In this document: in pieces, positions 11,776-24,929 of the stretch
How positions within the stretch are numbered: the stretch's first letter is position 1
How the letters are laid out: each line of letters begins with the position of its first letter
Assembly: GCA_037127255.1 (NCBI GenBank)
Contig: JBANSL010000005.1
Span: 6,138,001-6,202,000 of the forward strand
Direction: 5' to 3'
DNA from: Persicaria tinctoria
Lineage: Eukaryota > Streptophyta > Magnoliopsida > Caryophyllales > Polygonaceae
DNA length: 64,000 nt
Notes under the pieces: generated by a model
Seen by the model: only the letters and a program-made list of their open reading frames with translations
Databases searched by the model: none
What the model was told of the DNA's origin: nothing
Made by a program: the position numbers and the translations under genes

Positions 11776-12430
11776 AATGAAATCTATTTGCTTATATATT
11801 AGTCTAGGCCCTTGACATAAATTTGGTGCCATTGTCATTGCTTATTTGCTTATACATAAATAGTTGTATATGATTATAATTTTATTGATTTTTGTATGGA
11901 GAATTTGCAGGGAGTAACTCATTTTTCCTTTAAATACAAAGTAGAACGTCATTACGTAGTTCTCTTGATGAAGTTCCATATATATATGTTCTTCAAATAA
12001 AAACAAAAATATATGAATAGATCGACATGTTATAAATTACTTACGGATCAATCTAAAACCACGTGATTGACCACATGTTAAAATACACATCACAAATCCT
12101 GCCTTGATTTAATTTTTATTTCAAATGTTATATGAGTACGTAATTGAATATATAGGCGCGCAATGTGCTTAAACATGGCGAACAAACATATCCATCTTAG
12201 TCATTTTTACATAATTTTCTTTGGAATGCATGATCATACGTAACTAGTTAGAGGCTACCTAACTATTTTTGTTTTACATAAATTGATTTATTATAGAAAA
12301 TCATCATATCATATAGTATTTGATACTATTTTCCACAGCGCATATTGCCTAAAAAAAGAAAAAAAAATATAACCAAAGTTGTATGGTTAAGAATTACGTG
12401 CAAAACATAGATTGGATGAGAATATACACA

Positions 12431-12917
12431 TTTTTTTAATTAGATAAGAATTCGAGTTCAGATATCTGAACTCGATGGCCGATCAGAGGGGAGAACCGTC
12501 TAAAACCAAAACATATAACAATATATAGCAGTGTAAACTCAGACAAACACACTCGATCTACAAAAAAAAACGAAACCAAGCAAACCTAAACCAAACTGGA
12601 TGTGAACGAAGACGACGGACGAAGTCAAGCCCCACTGCGCTCAGAAGCAGAACCGTATGTCAGCGATATATTAGGACCCGATCACTCTGTGGGCAGTGAG
12701 GACGAACTCTAGAGAAGCAGTCAATCCCGAGTAGTCACGATACACATGTCACTACCACGACCCCAACCTATATATCGATCCCAACTCCGACAACCAGAAC
12801 CAAATCCACGGAGAACTTATCTGCCAAGCCATGCACGCCACCGCATAGACGCACAGCGCCTGAGTAAAGAGCACTCATAAACCCTATCGGGAAAAAGTCA
12901 ACCCTAATGGGATTTAG
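12431..12917 (-). mobile_element. non-coding poly(A) element with 3' hairpin, copy 1
   Basis: T-run 12431-12437 is followed by a near-perfect palindrome at 12453-12474 (half-stem CGAGTTCAGA, loop TA). In RNA sense this gives hairpin, then CGAATTCTTATCTAATT, then poly(A), the same 3' architecture as the LINEs in this window but with no ORF. The 5' limit is uncertain because the hAT element cuts it. The same element is at about 27465-27955. Also carries small CCCGATAGGG-type palindromes near its 5' side. Confidence 0.65.
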
Positions 12918-13805
12918 TCAGGGGCGGAGCCAGGAAAAACCCGAGGGGGGGGGGGAGGGCTCACCTATATTTTCGGGATTTTTTTTAAGATATATATAAG
13001 ATACAATTTTTGTTGTAAAGAATATAGTAGAAAACACACTAAATGTAGTCTTAATAAAAAAAAAATGGAACCCGAAAAACCCACTTTGACTAAAGAGAAC
13101 GCGCAAGCGCGTGTGCCCCCTTTCTCCCAAAATACTCCACACCAGAAACCCTAGATCCAAAACCCAATTGGACTCCTCGACTAATTCCTCTGTAAATCTG
13201 ATCTTGAAGCCTCTCAATAATCAAAGCAAGTATTGTCCAATCAGATCTAAATCGCTTTTCTACTGAATCTGGCACAAATTATGGAAAATTCTAAGAGTTG
13301 GGGTTTGGATTTGTTTCTGGGTTCCTTCTTGTTCTACCCTCTCTCCATCGCTTCAATGGGTTATTTTCGCCCTCATGATTGCCTCTATCTTCGATACTAT
13401 CTCTCTTGGCCCTCCCTTCGGACGCCTGTCTCGATTTGTCGAGACTCATGTTCGGCGTGGCTCTCTCAAGTTTGGGGGTATGGCCCTGTGGATTTGGCCG
13501 TCGGTCAACGATCACACAATCATCACTTTCTGGGTTTGTTGCATCCCCATGATTCTGACTTCAGCTTTGACAGGTATGGCTCCAATTTTACCTATCTCTA
13601 TTCCGGATTCCAGTTGCTTGCTGGATCTGTATTTCTGCATCTGTGGTGGCTCTTTATCTTGCTCTATTTAAGCAATTGTGCTTCCACATTAAATGTATCT
13701 CTCTCACCTACCTCTCTGCTTCTGATTTCTGCTGTTATCTACCAACTCTCTTCTGTTTTCCTTGTGTTTTGCTGCTACTACTAGTTTCTGCACTATTTTA
13801 TTTCC

Positions 13806-16145
13806 ATGGAACCAAACCAAATTGGAAAAGGGAAGGGGATCCTCGTAGAGTATCCACCGACACCCAAAAAACCCAAAACCAAAGGGAAGGGGATCCTCTA
13901 TGAGGATTCACCGACACCCAAAAAATCCAACAAAAAATCCAACAAAAATCCAACAAAGGCAAGGGAAAGCTTGATTTAAACTCCTTCTTTACCCAACTAC
14001 AACAGTTTCAACCCCAATACCGCTTCTCAACCAATGCTAGGCTCTATGGGAGGGCCTTTGGTGCTCCCATAGACTTAAAAAAACTGGAATCCAAGCTAAA
14101 CTTTGACTGGAAGGGGATCTCTGGTGATCTGCAGATTGTGGAGCTTCCAAACCATTGGTTTGAGGTGAGATTCTCTTATCCCAATGACTTACTCATGGTA
14201 TGGGAAGCTAGGCCTTTTCATGTTTATGGCTAGCTTATCATTCTTAGGCATTGGTCTGATGAATTTGATCCTATTGCTGAGAATACCTCTGTTGTTGATA
14301 TGTGGGTGAGGATTACCTCTATTCCTGAAGCTTACAAAAAACCTGGTGCCCTTGCACTCATCATTGAAAAAAACAAATTTGGCACCTTCATTAAGTCTGC
14401 CACTACTGTTGATCCTATTGCTAGATATGCAAGAATTTGTATTAACCTTGACCTTGCTCTTGTTGTGTCCAACACTATCCTCATTCCAGTTAACAAAGAT
14501 CAAGTGTTTGCCCATATTATTTGGTTTGAGGAGTTTCCTGAAGGATGTGGAAACTGTGGGGGGCAAGACCATGTTTTTAACCATTGCCCTAACTTTATTC
14601 CTAAACCCAAAAGGATCCAGGTCACCATAAAAAAGCCAAACAACATGATCCCTAAACCTACTGTTGGTGAGGGGTGGGCTACCATGGGAAAAAAAGGAAA
14701 AGTTCTGAAGCTTCCAAACCCAATCTATTCCTTTGGAAATAAACCTTATCTGTCTGTCAGGGGTGGGGTGGCTATTGCATTTGAAGCCATCTCCAATTCA
14801 TCCAACTCTTCCATTGGCTCTAAATCCCCAACTGATAATACCACCTTCCCTGACACCTATCCTGTTCCCATCCCTTCTGGTAGGGTGCCAGTTTCTGCTG
14901 GATTTGTACCTCTGGCACATCCCCCTCCCTGGCTGGCATCACTGGTAACCCTGCATGATGGATTCCTGCACCTGGTTTCAGTGTTGGCCAGGGTGGTTGT
15001 GGGTTGCCTGGCTCTGCTTCAGCGGTTGTTCCCCCTAGTGAGTTTACCCCTTGTTCTGAGCCACTGGTGGTTTCAGACACTGGCACCACCAGAACCTCTA
15101 ATGATGATCCAATGGATGTTGCTTATCCACTCCCTAAGCCACAACTGTACAATGAGATTGGAGCTGAAGTGGAATCTGAGATACTTCCCTGTCTTCTCTA
15201 TGATTATGATAAGGATGACTTACTTGGTGGAGATTATGATGAGGGTTGTTACCCGTTGGATGAACCTGTGGCTGATAACCAAATTGATGTGATATCTGAG
15301 CCTTCCTTTCACTCTCTACAATCCAACACATCCCTGATGAGGATGCTGTCTACCTCTGATGCAGAGCCGGCCTTGGGCATAGGCCAAAGAGGCCGTCGCC
15401 TCGAGCCCCCATTAATGTATATAATTAAGGTAATATGTATATAAATATGTTTGTATGTATAAGCAACAAAAACTCATTAATGTTATGATATAAATAAAAC
15501 ATGTATACATTTGTCACATAACTTGTTAACTTGTTTAATCTTCAATCTAAGTGAATAAATGACGGATAGTCCAAGATAACCTTATCTTAATTTGGATTTT
15601 TCCAAATAATACAAGGTGGTTTTTTAGTAAAAATGATTTTATTTGTATGGCCAATTTTGATATTGCTACGTGTTAAGTTTAATTTTAATTACCATCGAAA
15701 AAATGAAGAAATTATAAAAAAATATTTTTCGAACTTTATTTATTACTATCAAAGTCTCTCATCTTTTTATCCACTAATAGGGAAATCTATTAACCTAAAG
15801 TAAATAAGTATAATGGTATAAAATCGTTGTCTTGAATCGTATAATGACAATATATAACATTAGATGTATACTACGAATCACTAATTAGTGATGAAAATAG
15901 AACTCAAGTTTACTAGTGTTAAATTAAGTTTAAAATTTACATTTTAAAATATAATTTGTGACTAAATTTGTAGTAAAAAAGGCCCTGTTTTTTTTTCCGC
16001 CTATAGCCCTAAAAACATCAGGGTCGGCCCTGCTCTGATGCTCCACTGAAGGACTCTTCCACTTCTGGCTCTCTCAAAAGGAAGGTTGTGGGTGGGGATG
16101 ATGACACAGCAAGCTCCAACCTGAAGAGGGGCAATACCAAGGTGT
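13806..16145 (+). pseudogene. LINE copy C ORF1 (DUF4283-like, CCHC zinc knuckle), interrupted
   Basis: RNA-binding, gag-like first protein of plant L1 elements. ATG at 13806. The N-terminus has an 18-residue tandem repeat beginning GKGIL (54-nt period, 13829 onwards) rich in Pro and Lys. Then comes a region resembling DUF4283 with the typical VWEARPFHVYG motif, and a zinc knuckle CGNCGGQDHVFNHC of the form CX2CX4HX4C at about 14549-14590. Stops interrupt at about 13974 and 14233, with frame changes downstream. The acidic tail is split at 15361 by a hAT MITE and resumes at 16033, ending in a basic stretch at stop 16143-16145. Confidence 0.88.
15362..16032. mobile_element. hAT-type MITE inside LINE copy C ORF1
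   Basis: 671 bp with inverted ends CAGAGCCGGCCTTGGGCAT on the left and CAGGGCCGACCCTGATG on the right (inwards), flanked by the perfect 8-bp duplication CTCTGATG (15354-15361 and 16033-16040). The interior is AT-rich and non-coding. It landed in a coding frame: reading straight across one copy of the duplication restores the ORF1 frame, so the LINE was already there. Confidence 0.93.
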
Positions 16146-16390
16146 AACTCAATGAATTACAAGATTTTGTCAAGCAATGGGAAGACCAGACCTTGCCCAT
16201 GGGTCGGATGTGATGACTGTTGTTCATCTTCATCACCTTTTGAAATAATTCAAGTACCTTTTGCAAAACAATTAACTCCTACTTCTTGGCAAAATCTTGA
16301 TTGGTATTTTCACAAGATTATAATCTTTTGGTTCTTTGCTTACTCTAGTTGTATCTGCAATGTATTCTCAAAACCTTCTAGACTGTCTGC

Positions 16391-16912
16391 TTGTATCCTA
16401 TTCTCTATAATTAATGAAGTTATATATTATGAACTACTACTGAATTTCTGGCTCCAAATTGCTTGCTTGATTCCTGTTCAGATTTTCAACCATCTTTACT
16501 TATTCTCACTTATGATCTGTCTTGATCCTTCTTTGGTTGACTTATGACCTATTCTGAGAGTTTCCTCTCTCAAAACTCATGATAAAATACCCCTGATTCC
16601 TCCTAACCGGCTATTCAACACCTATTTTAATGAAATTATATATTATGAACTTGTATTGAATTCTTGGCTCCAACTTGATTACTTGAGTTCTGTCCAGGCT
16701 TCTAGGTTTGGGTTCTAGCTGAATGATATTTTGCAAAACTATTACAAACTCATTATTGCTTTCAACCAAATTTACTCATTACCAGTTTACCACTTATGAT
16801 ATGTCTTGTTTCTTCTTTGATTGCCTTATGGCCTATACTGGGAGCTTTCTCCCTCAAAACTAATGAAAAAACACACTTGAATTCTCCTATTTGGATATCC
16901 AACACCTGCTTT
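16391..16912 (+). repeat. diverged tandem duplication in the LINE C inter-ORF region
   Basis: Two units, roughly 16391-16622 and 16624-16912, share blocks such as TATATATTATGAACT, CTTATGATMTGTCTTG and CTCTCAAAACT/CCCTCAAAACT in the same order. Translated in one frame the units are also similar (MICL...SL...PIL...SLKT). The second unit forms the start of the 371-codon frame; the first has an in-frame stop. Confidence 0.7.
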
Positions 16913-17911
16913 CATATTTCCCACAGCATAATGAGACTTGTAACTATCAATGATTATCTGCAATACTATATTTTCACTTCTGCTATAATTAAGCAAATAG
17001 ATAAATTTCTATTCATTTATAAGCCCATTGCTAAACTTTTTACTAACCTTGCTCGAGGGAGTACTTCTCTCGAGCATTTTGTTTGTTTGCAATCTATACA
17101 ACATATAACCAAAACCATCTGGACTATAGCAATGATCAAGGGCACAAAATGGCATCAAGCAAATGAAGACCTTAGTCACACAACACCAACACTGATCAAT
17201 GGCTTCAACTGGAATCAAGCATATGAAGGACTCAATCCCACTTCACCAACACTATCTACCTTAATCCAAAGGGGCTCTTGGCAGGTTTGTTGCTGCTGTC
17301 ATTATTGTTATTCACCAAGTGCAAATCAAAGCACCATCTACATGTACTTTAGTCATCACTTCCCTTGGGGTGATTTTGAATTTTTGCTAAGTAAACCAAA
17401 ATATTACTTTGTTAAACAGAGACATTTTATATTACATGAATTGCATTATTTGGCTCAATGGTTTGAATCATTCCCCCCTATTAATCAATTCTTTTCTTCT
17501 GTTGTAAGCAAGAGACACAACACACGTATGATGTTGTGCTTCAGAAAACCAGCTTGGTCACAATTTAAATGTTTAATTCCAATGATCAGCATCTTTATCG
17601 TGTCCTGCTTGATCCAACCACTTGGTTTTGACTCTTTCTTGTTTAAGGAGTGGGCCTCTACCTTTTTCCTCGGTCCTAATTCTCATACTATGACAAACTA
17701 TCATTCAGAACCTAAAGCACTAAAACTCGGATCCACGATTCCAACACTGCATTTCACATCTTTGTTTATAATAATGGTTCTAGAAACAATCAACAACATT
17801 AATACTAAAATCCAAACTAGTACAAACCAATTGGCTAATCAAACCTACGATAAGTATGGTCCTAACTCTTCAAGGTACCAAATCCCCCAAATTGTTTATA
17901 ATGAAATTTAG
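16796..17911 (+). CDS. 371-codon frame between ORF1 and ORF2 of LINE copy C
   Basis: Uninterrupted frame that ends at TAG 17909-17911, overlapping the ORF2 start ATG (17901) by 11 nt. I recognise no domain. The product is rich in Ser, Thr, Ile, Phe and His, has a Cys/His cluster in the middle (about residues 165-180) and hydrophobic stretches near residues 265-285 and 325-340. It stays open although ORF1 and ORF2 of this same copy are broken. Comparable frames sit at the same place in LINE copies E (33766-34749) and F (48044-48931). It could be a real third protein or a chance frame; the repeated position and stop/start overlap argue for the former. Confidence 0.5.
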   Translation: MICLVSSLIALWPILGAFSLKTNEKTHLNSPIWISNTCFHISHSIMRLVTINDYLQYYIFTSAIIKQIDKFLFIYKPIAKLFTNLARGSTSLEHFVCLQSIQHITKTIWTIAMIKGTKWHQANEDLSHTTPTLINGFNWNQAYEGLNPTSPTLSTLIQRGSWQVCCCCHYCYSPSANQSTIYMYFSHHFPWGDFEFLLSKPKYYFVKQRHFILHELHYLAQWFESFPPINQFFSSVVSKRHNTRMMLCFRKPAWSQFKCLIPMISIFIVSCLIQPLGFDSFLFKEWASTFFLGPNSHTMTNYHSEPKALKLGSTIPTLHFTSLFIIMVLETINNINTKIQTSTNQLANQTYDKYGPNSSRYQIPQIVYNEI

Positions 17912-20900
17912 CTTCTGGAATGGTAGGGGACTTAGTAGGAAAAATGTCTGGACTCATATTGAATCTACTACTAGATCTGAACACATCAAAGTCTTAATGT
18001 TAGCAGAAACTAAATTAACAAACCCACCTCCGGAGAAATGCTGGAGAAACCCCGGTTTCGACAAAATGTTTTTTTGTCCGTCAAATGGTTTGTTTGGAGG
18101 CCTATGCCTCCTTTGGAAAGAATCGCAGTTCCAAAATGAAACCTTTACTATAAGAAACTCCACTGACCATATCATCCAGGCAGATTATACCAACACCAAA
18201 CTCAACATTACAATAGAAATCTTATTTGTCTACGCAACGCCTTATGCAAACGAAAAAAATACTTTCTGGGCTTCCCTATCAGATTACATCCGTAACTCTA
18301 AGGACTCCCTCATAGTCTTGGGAGATCTAAATGAAATTTTAGAACCAAATGACAAGCTGGGTGGACGAGCTCCATCTGTAAGCAGATTTACTAGACTGCA
18401 AGATATAATTAGTACTCACAATCTAGTTGATTCCCCAACTTGTGGGAATAACTTCACTTGGAGAAAACGTGAACATGGTAGTGACAACATTTTTTAAAAA
18501 TTGGACCGTGCAGTGATCAACCACTCTATCCTAAAAGAATTCCCTAACCTTTGCACCAAAAATCACGCATTTTTTAAATCTGATCATGCGCAAATCACCT
18601 TGGACCTCATGGATAACCAAAAACCAAAATTACAACCTTTTAAATTTGAAATGGCATGGACAACAAGACCGGACTATGAAACCATTGTGCGCTCCGCTTG
18701 GAGGCTTGATGCTCCGGGCTCGCAAATGTTTAAACTAACCAAAAAATTGCAAAAAGTCAAAAGAAAGAGTAAGATATGGAGTAAAGTAACCTCTGGGAAC
18801 GTATTCCGCCAAATTAAACAAGTTGAATCACAACTCTTAGATCTACAAAACACTCTATGTAATGCTTATAACCACGATCTAGACAATAAAATCAAAAGGC
18901 TCACATCAAAGCATGCTTCATTATTAACCTACCAACAAAAATACTGGGGGCAAAGAGCCAAAAGAATACATGTCAAACCAATTGACGCTAACACAAAGTA
19001 TTTTCACAAAATTGCTACTGGAAGACGAAACAGAAATATAATAAAACAACTTCAAACCACGACTAGTATACCACTTAGTAGTGAAGAAGATATAAGGAAA
19101 TTAATCGATCAAGCAAGACTTCAGCCAAAGATATTCACTTCCACCGAGGCAACGAGTACCAAGCAATTTACTCAATTATGTAGGAAATGAAATCTCAAAT
19201 GAAGATAATAATTGGCCACACGGCAAGTCACAAACTCAGAAATTAAAAATGCGGTCTTCAGCCTAGCCAACGATAAATCCCCGGGACCTGATGGTTTTCC
19301 TGCGGGGTTTTTTTAAAAAATATTGGCTTATTGTTGAACCATCTGTAATCAAGGAAGTCAAGAGCTTTTTCCTTAGTGGACGGATCCTAAAACAAACAAA
19401 CCACACGTTTATTGCATTAATACCAAAGATAGATAATCCTACCACAACATCTTACCACAGACCCATAAGCCTCTGCTCAACAACTTACAAGGTTATATCC
19501 AAAGTATTAGCATCAAGACTAAAAAAAATCATACCTAAAATTACCAACCCACTGCAAAGTGCATTCTCAGCTGGTAGATCATACAAGATAACATTCTAAT
19601 TGCAAATGAAATTTTTCACTCCTTCTCTAAGAAAAAAGGGAACACATGCTGGATGGCGGTTAAGCTCGACATGGAAAAAGTTTTTGATATGGTGGACTAG
19701 GATTTTCTGCTCTCCACTATGATCAAATTTGGTTTTTCTGCCAAGTTCACAGAATGGATCAAGGAATGTATAGCCACGGTCACTTACTCGGTGTTAGTAA
19801 ATAACGAACCTAGTGATGTATTTTTCCCGAAGAGGGGCTTACGACAAGGTGACCCGCTCTCCCCATATCTATTCCTAATAATATCAGAAATCTTAGCTAG
19901 AGGCCTTCATAATGAATCTGTCAGACCGCAGAGCCATCTAGGAATCAAACTAACACGCGGCGGAACAAAGATCCCTTTCTTAGCCTTTGCTGATGATATT
20001 GTTATTTTTGCGTCGGCTACCAAAACAGGTTGTGACCAAATTAACCAAACATCACCACGAGAGTATACAGCATTGTCAGGACAACGTGTGAACCGACACA
20101 AATCCCAATTTCAGACATCCAAGAACGTTTCGACTACACAAAAAAATCTTATTCGTACTGAATTAGAAATAGCGCACACCCCCAATTTGGGTAGCTATTT
20201 GGGGTGTCCGATCATAGAGGGAAGAATGACGAAAGATGATTTCAAGGACCTACTAATAAACACCAAAGCTCAACTGCACAAATGGAAGGCAAATTGCCTC
20301 TCACAAGCTCGAAGATGTACTCTAATCCAAACAACGCTATCAGCAAAACCATTACATATAATGCAATGCTTTATGCTACCCAAATCTGTTCACACAGAAC
20401 TAGATAAAATCAATCGGAATTTCCTCTGGAACAAAGGCCCAAATCATATACCACTTATCAGTTGGTTCAAAATCTGTAAAACAAAGGAAAATGGTGGTCT
20501 TGGCCTCCGCTGCTCAGAGGATATGGACAAAGCATTACAGATGAAACTGCTCTGGAAAATACTAGCAGATCCTACTAGTCAGTGGGTTATCCTATTAAAA
20601 GAAAATTATCTAAAAAACAGCAATATCCTAAATTATCAAAAGCGAGGTGGCTCCTCGTGGCAATGTGCACAACTAATAAAATTAATACCTTTATTTAAAC
20701 TTGGTCTCCAATGGTCTATTGGTGATGGTTCATCCATTAATTTTTGGTGTGACCTTTGGATGGGCTCTTCACCTCTAAATCATTAATCCCAATTACACAA
20801 CAAATTGATGAATCAACAAACATAAAATACTTTATCAAAGATAACAAAACATGGGATCGGAATAAATTAAATGAAAAATTACAACGAATACTACCTAGTG

Positions 20901-22046
20901 ATTTAATAGATACAATCAACACAATACCAATACCACAAAACATTCATGTTGACATATTATATTGGAAATGGAGCAAAAACGGTTGGTTTACGACAAAGTC
21001 TGCAATTGATATGATACATAAATACAAAAACCATACAAGCTCGGATATAAGCTAGATTTGGGAGCTGAATGTGCCACCCAAAATAAAATCTTTTCTATGG
21101 AAAATCCTTAAAAACGGAGTATCCACTACTGTTAGATTATCATCTTGACGACTTGGTATTCCAACTAATTGTCCACACTGTGACTCCTGCTATGAGGATT
21201 TAAACCATCTATTATGGGATTGCCCCATTACTAAGGACACTCTGATGGAAAATGACCTGAGATCCTTTATGAAAGTCCATGGATGTTTTATTAAAGGGGA
21301 CCCCTTAAATGACACAATGTGGAATATCAAAATTAAACACAATTGGGAAAACTAGATTTGAAGACCTAACGTTTGTTTGGTGGGGAGTCTGGTTCTCCAG
21401 AAACAAAACGCTTTTTGACAATATAAACTCAGACATAAGAAGGATATTATCTTTCAAAAAGGATCAAAAATTTATCTGGATAACTTCACAATCAAAAGAA
21501 AATACACAAGAAAATATATTAGATACACAAAAAGGTACACAACCCAGATTGTCTTCGGGAAGGAAAAGAACCAAGTGGGAACCCCCTCCAAATGACACTT
21601 ACAAACTTAATTTCGATGGCTCTCTTTCCTCGAATGATAGGGGTACTTTTGGGTTTATCATTTGTGACTCCCAGGGTTCTCCTATTTCTTGCAGTTGGGG
21701 ACCATCACCTATCAACTCAGTCTATGGATGTGAAAGCCATGGACTTTGAAGTGGTATATTAGCTGCAAAGAACATGAACATTACGAAATTGATCGTTGAA
21801 GGAGACAACTTTACAATTATTAAAAGTTTAAAAGGTTTGGGGAAGCCTACTGGAGACTCTGATATGATTGTCTCGGACAGTCTAGTCTCGCTGGGCTTCT
21901 TTGGTTATGTTGAGATTCGTCATGTCTTCCGAGAAGCAAATCTAGTGGTTGATCGTTTGTCACGTCTCTGTTCTGCTTCACATGGATCTATGACTCCTGA
22001 TGATTCTCTATTGCGTAGTCTCATCTGTAAGGATGCTCTTGGCTGA
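17901..22046 (+). pseudogene. LINE copy C ORF2 (endonuclease, RT, RNase H), multiply broken
   Basis: APE-type endonuclease begins at ATG 17901 with FSFWNGRG, then AETKL and LGDLNEI, and continues after an in-frame TAA near 18497. The RT region has LANDKSPGPDG, a stop near 19313, and a frameshift near 19570-19600 at the AFSAGR block. The catalytic core follows from 19719 with RQGDPLSPY and FADD (near 19990), then a zinc-binding RT-associated domain with stops near 20786 and 21055, and RNase H with LNFDGS (21610) and FREANLVVDRLS. Stop TGA 22044-22046 abuts the 3' hairpin. At least six disabling lesions. Confidence 0.9.
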
Positions 22047-22377
22047 TAGGGCTTAGCCCTATGATCAATTTTTTTCCGTTTAAAAAAAACACACTAAATG
22101 TATGATTTAAATAGCTATTTTAAGTTTAAAAAGCTAAAAGGAGGAAAAAAATCCATAAAATGAATCTATACGGATTTGAACTCAAGACCTTATCATTCTA
22201 TTTCCCACCACATACCAACTAAGCTAAACACACTCATTGATTCATTACTCTTTTTAACTACTGTTAACCCTTAAATTATCAAAAATTACAAAAAAATACA
22301 TTTTTTTTTACGTTTTCCCCGACCCAAGGGGGACTCGAGCCACCTCATGCCCCCCTCCCTCCGCCCCTGGATTTAGT

Positions 22378-23212
<835 letters not shown>

Positions 23213-23238
23213 AAGACAGACCGGAACGTGTTTTTTTT

Positions 23239-23301
23239 TTTTAATTTATCACTATCTAAATCGGAAAATCGCCGACCCTATTCAACCGATGCTTCGCTCC
23301 C
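23239..23301 (+). repeat. inverted copy of part of the lipase promoter
   Basis: Matches the reverse complement of 7039-7107, including the shared block CCTATTCAACCGATGCTTCG and flanking TTAATTTATC. Similarity stops on both sides, and the lipase TATA box and exon 1 are not included. It marks a rearrangement involving lipase upstream DNA. Confidence 0.75.
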
Positions 23302-23373
23302 ATTGCCGTCAATAAGTGGGGCGCTTGATCCATGATCTCAAAGTAAAAAAAAAATACTCTTACCAACAAAGTT

Positions 23374-24380
23374 TTTTTTTAGGTAATAATTCAAAATAGG
23401 AAGATGAGATTTGTAAGATTTGAGGTAATGATAGTAGTGAAGCCCCTGACAGAGTGACTAAGGTGTGCAACCTTGTGAGTCACACTGTTTGCCAGAACGG
23501 AGAACGTGAGAGAATGATGTATTATTCACGTTTAACAGTATCATTTGAATGTCGCCCATAAGAAGCTCAATTTCCCCAGGGCAGGAAATCTTCTTTTGTA
23601 GGTGATTAATTATTATCAACAAATCCCCTTCAATTTGAAAATTTGTAATACGTAAATCAATGGTCTTTAACAAACCACACCGCAAGGGCAATGCCCTAGC
23701 CCGCAGAGGGGTAGGCAGCCAGCTGGTTGGTAGCCAATCATAACTGGGTGGCCTTCCCAATCATGGATGATGAATCCAATAAAACTTTTGTTATTTGCAA
23801 GAGATGATCCATCAAAATTGAATTTAAAAGTACCAACAAATGGTTTTTTCCATTTTACAACCTTTGTTACTTTCGCATTTGCTTTGTTCACTTTGATGAA
23901 GTAAAGTGAAACTCATCATCAAAACTATATGGTTTGAACTTTGAGGCTATTCCATTATCAATATTTGCTCGTATCCTTTTATGAGTCTCTAGATGCGTTG
24001 GTGGTTTTGCATGCTGAAAAATGACTTGGTTTCTAATATTTTAAATTTCCCACCGTATGAACGCTACGTGAGCTTTCTCCTTCCGTGTTAATGTGTTCCC
24101 TAATAGATGCAAAATATATCTCGAGATGGTGATACGAGGTTCCTAATTTGACTTTGCAGATCATACTTTAAACTGCATAGATTATTATGATGTGAACATT
24201 CTAAGAAGAGATGAACCTCATCTTCCATTGGAGAGGAGCATAAAGTACACTATAGAGGGACGGGAACTCCCCTTTGTGCTAGTCTTGACTCTTGACGCCG
24301 TTGGTAATCCATGTTGGCTTAATTTCAACATGAATTTTTTTTTTTTTGGTGGGATATGGGTTTTCCAAATCCAGCCATGA
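23374..24380 (-). mobile_element. LINE copy D, 5'-truncated, with target duplication
   Basis: 1007 bp flanked by the 16-bp duplication TCTTACCAACAAAGTT (23358-23373 and 24381-24396). T-run 23374-23380 at the 3' end. The body corresponds to the RT-associated zinc region and RNase H of ORF2; a recognisable RNase H start with FKFNFDGSSLANN lies near 23830. The 5' half of the terminal hairpin seems deleted compared with copy B. Several frameshifts. Confidence 0.9.
23460..24370 (-). pseudogene. LINE copy D ORF2 C-terminal remnant
   Basis: Fragments of the RNase H domain (frame 23891-23667 with NFDGSS and GFIIHDWEGHPV, then frame 23760-23458) joined by a frameshift, plus upstream remnants of the RT-associated region read with several stops. 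Too short and broken to be functional. Confidence 0.8.
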
Positions 24381-24396
24381 TCTTACCAACAAAGTT

Positions 24397-24771
24397 AAAC
24401 CGGTTTTGTAATTTTTTACTACTTTTACACTTTTGTATCCATAAAATCTATATTTTCCACTCTAAGTACCCTACAGATCTGTTACTGTCGTCATTCCCGC
24501 CAACCCTCACAACCTCTCGATTAGAAAAATAAAATAAAATTGGTGGTTTCAATTATCTACTTACTATCTACTCTATTTATTGATTTTTTTATTTTTTTTA
24601 CAACAAGAGCCTAAGCAAGAGCAACAAAAAACAAACAAATCTGAAGGAAAAAACAAAACAAAACAAAAAAATAAATAAATGGACTACAAAACAGTAGATT
24701 GTGATAGTTCTTCTCACAAAACGGTTGCATGAGACTAGTTCAGAACTACGAATTCTCGTCCGTAACCCGTA
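24397..24771. other. unassigned AT-rich spacer
   Basis: Between LINE copy D and the start of the second duplicated unit. A/T-rich with an A-rich stretch at 24600-24680. I see no gene, inverted repeat or LTR signature. It has no counterpart upstream of copy 1, where LINE copy B lies instead. Confidence 0.5.
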
Positions 24772-24929
24772 AGGATGCACTATAGGATGGAAGACCCCTA
24801 GTCGACCTCCCTATACTGCTTCCAAAATAAATAAATCGGGAGTCCTTCCCCTAGTATCATCCTCAATTACCGATCGAGTAATCTAGCAAATTTAGGTGGC
24901 TATTCAAGAACATGTATATATGGCCAAGG

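Larger units (their letters stand above)
11304..12918. repeat. duplicated unit, copy 1, first part
   Basis: Matches 24772-27950 over its whole length once a 1.5-kb retroelement and an expanded AT run are removed from that copy. Direct orientation, high identity with small indels. Contains an RNase H-like fragment and a minus-strand poly(A) element (see separate entries). It is cut at 12918 by a hAT insertion and resumes at 22370. Confidence 0.9.
13048..22085 (+). mobile_element. L1-type LINE copy C, full length, inside the hAT element
   Basis: Plus-strand LINE flanked by a 17-bp target duplication AAAACACACTAAATGTA (13031-13047 and 22086-22102; some A residues may belong to the poly(A)). Order: 5' UTR 13048-13805, ORF1 with zinc knuckle, inter-ORF region with a 371-codon frame, ORF2 with endonuclease, RT and RNase H, then a short 3' end with hairpin ATAGGGC-TTA-GCCCTAT at 22046-22062. 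A 671-bp hAT MITE interrupts ORF1. ORF1 and ORF2 carry stops and frameshifts, so the copy is dead. Confidence 0.93.
12919..22369. mobile_element. hAT element (MITE core) swollen by a LINE insertion
   Basis: Ends CAGGGGCGGAG on both sides as an inverted repeat, flanked by a perfect 8-bp duplication GATTTAGT (12911-12918 and 22370-22377), the hAT hallmark. Without the LINE inside (13048-22085) and one copy of the LINE target site, only about 0.4 kb of element DNA remains (12919-13047 and about 22103-22369), so this was a non-autonomous hAT MITE. The right arm is AT-rich with no transposase. The uninterrupted host site is visible in the other duplicate near 27950-27960. Confidence 0.93.

Noticed and set aside
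13281..13903. Frames of 167 and 98 codons in the LINE C 5' UTR
   Set aside because: Lie upstream of ORF1 with no domain and no counterpart at this place in copies E or F that I can recognise; treated as 5' UTR.
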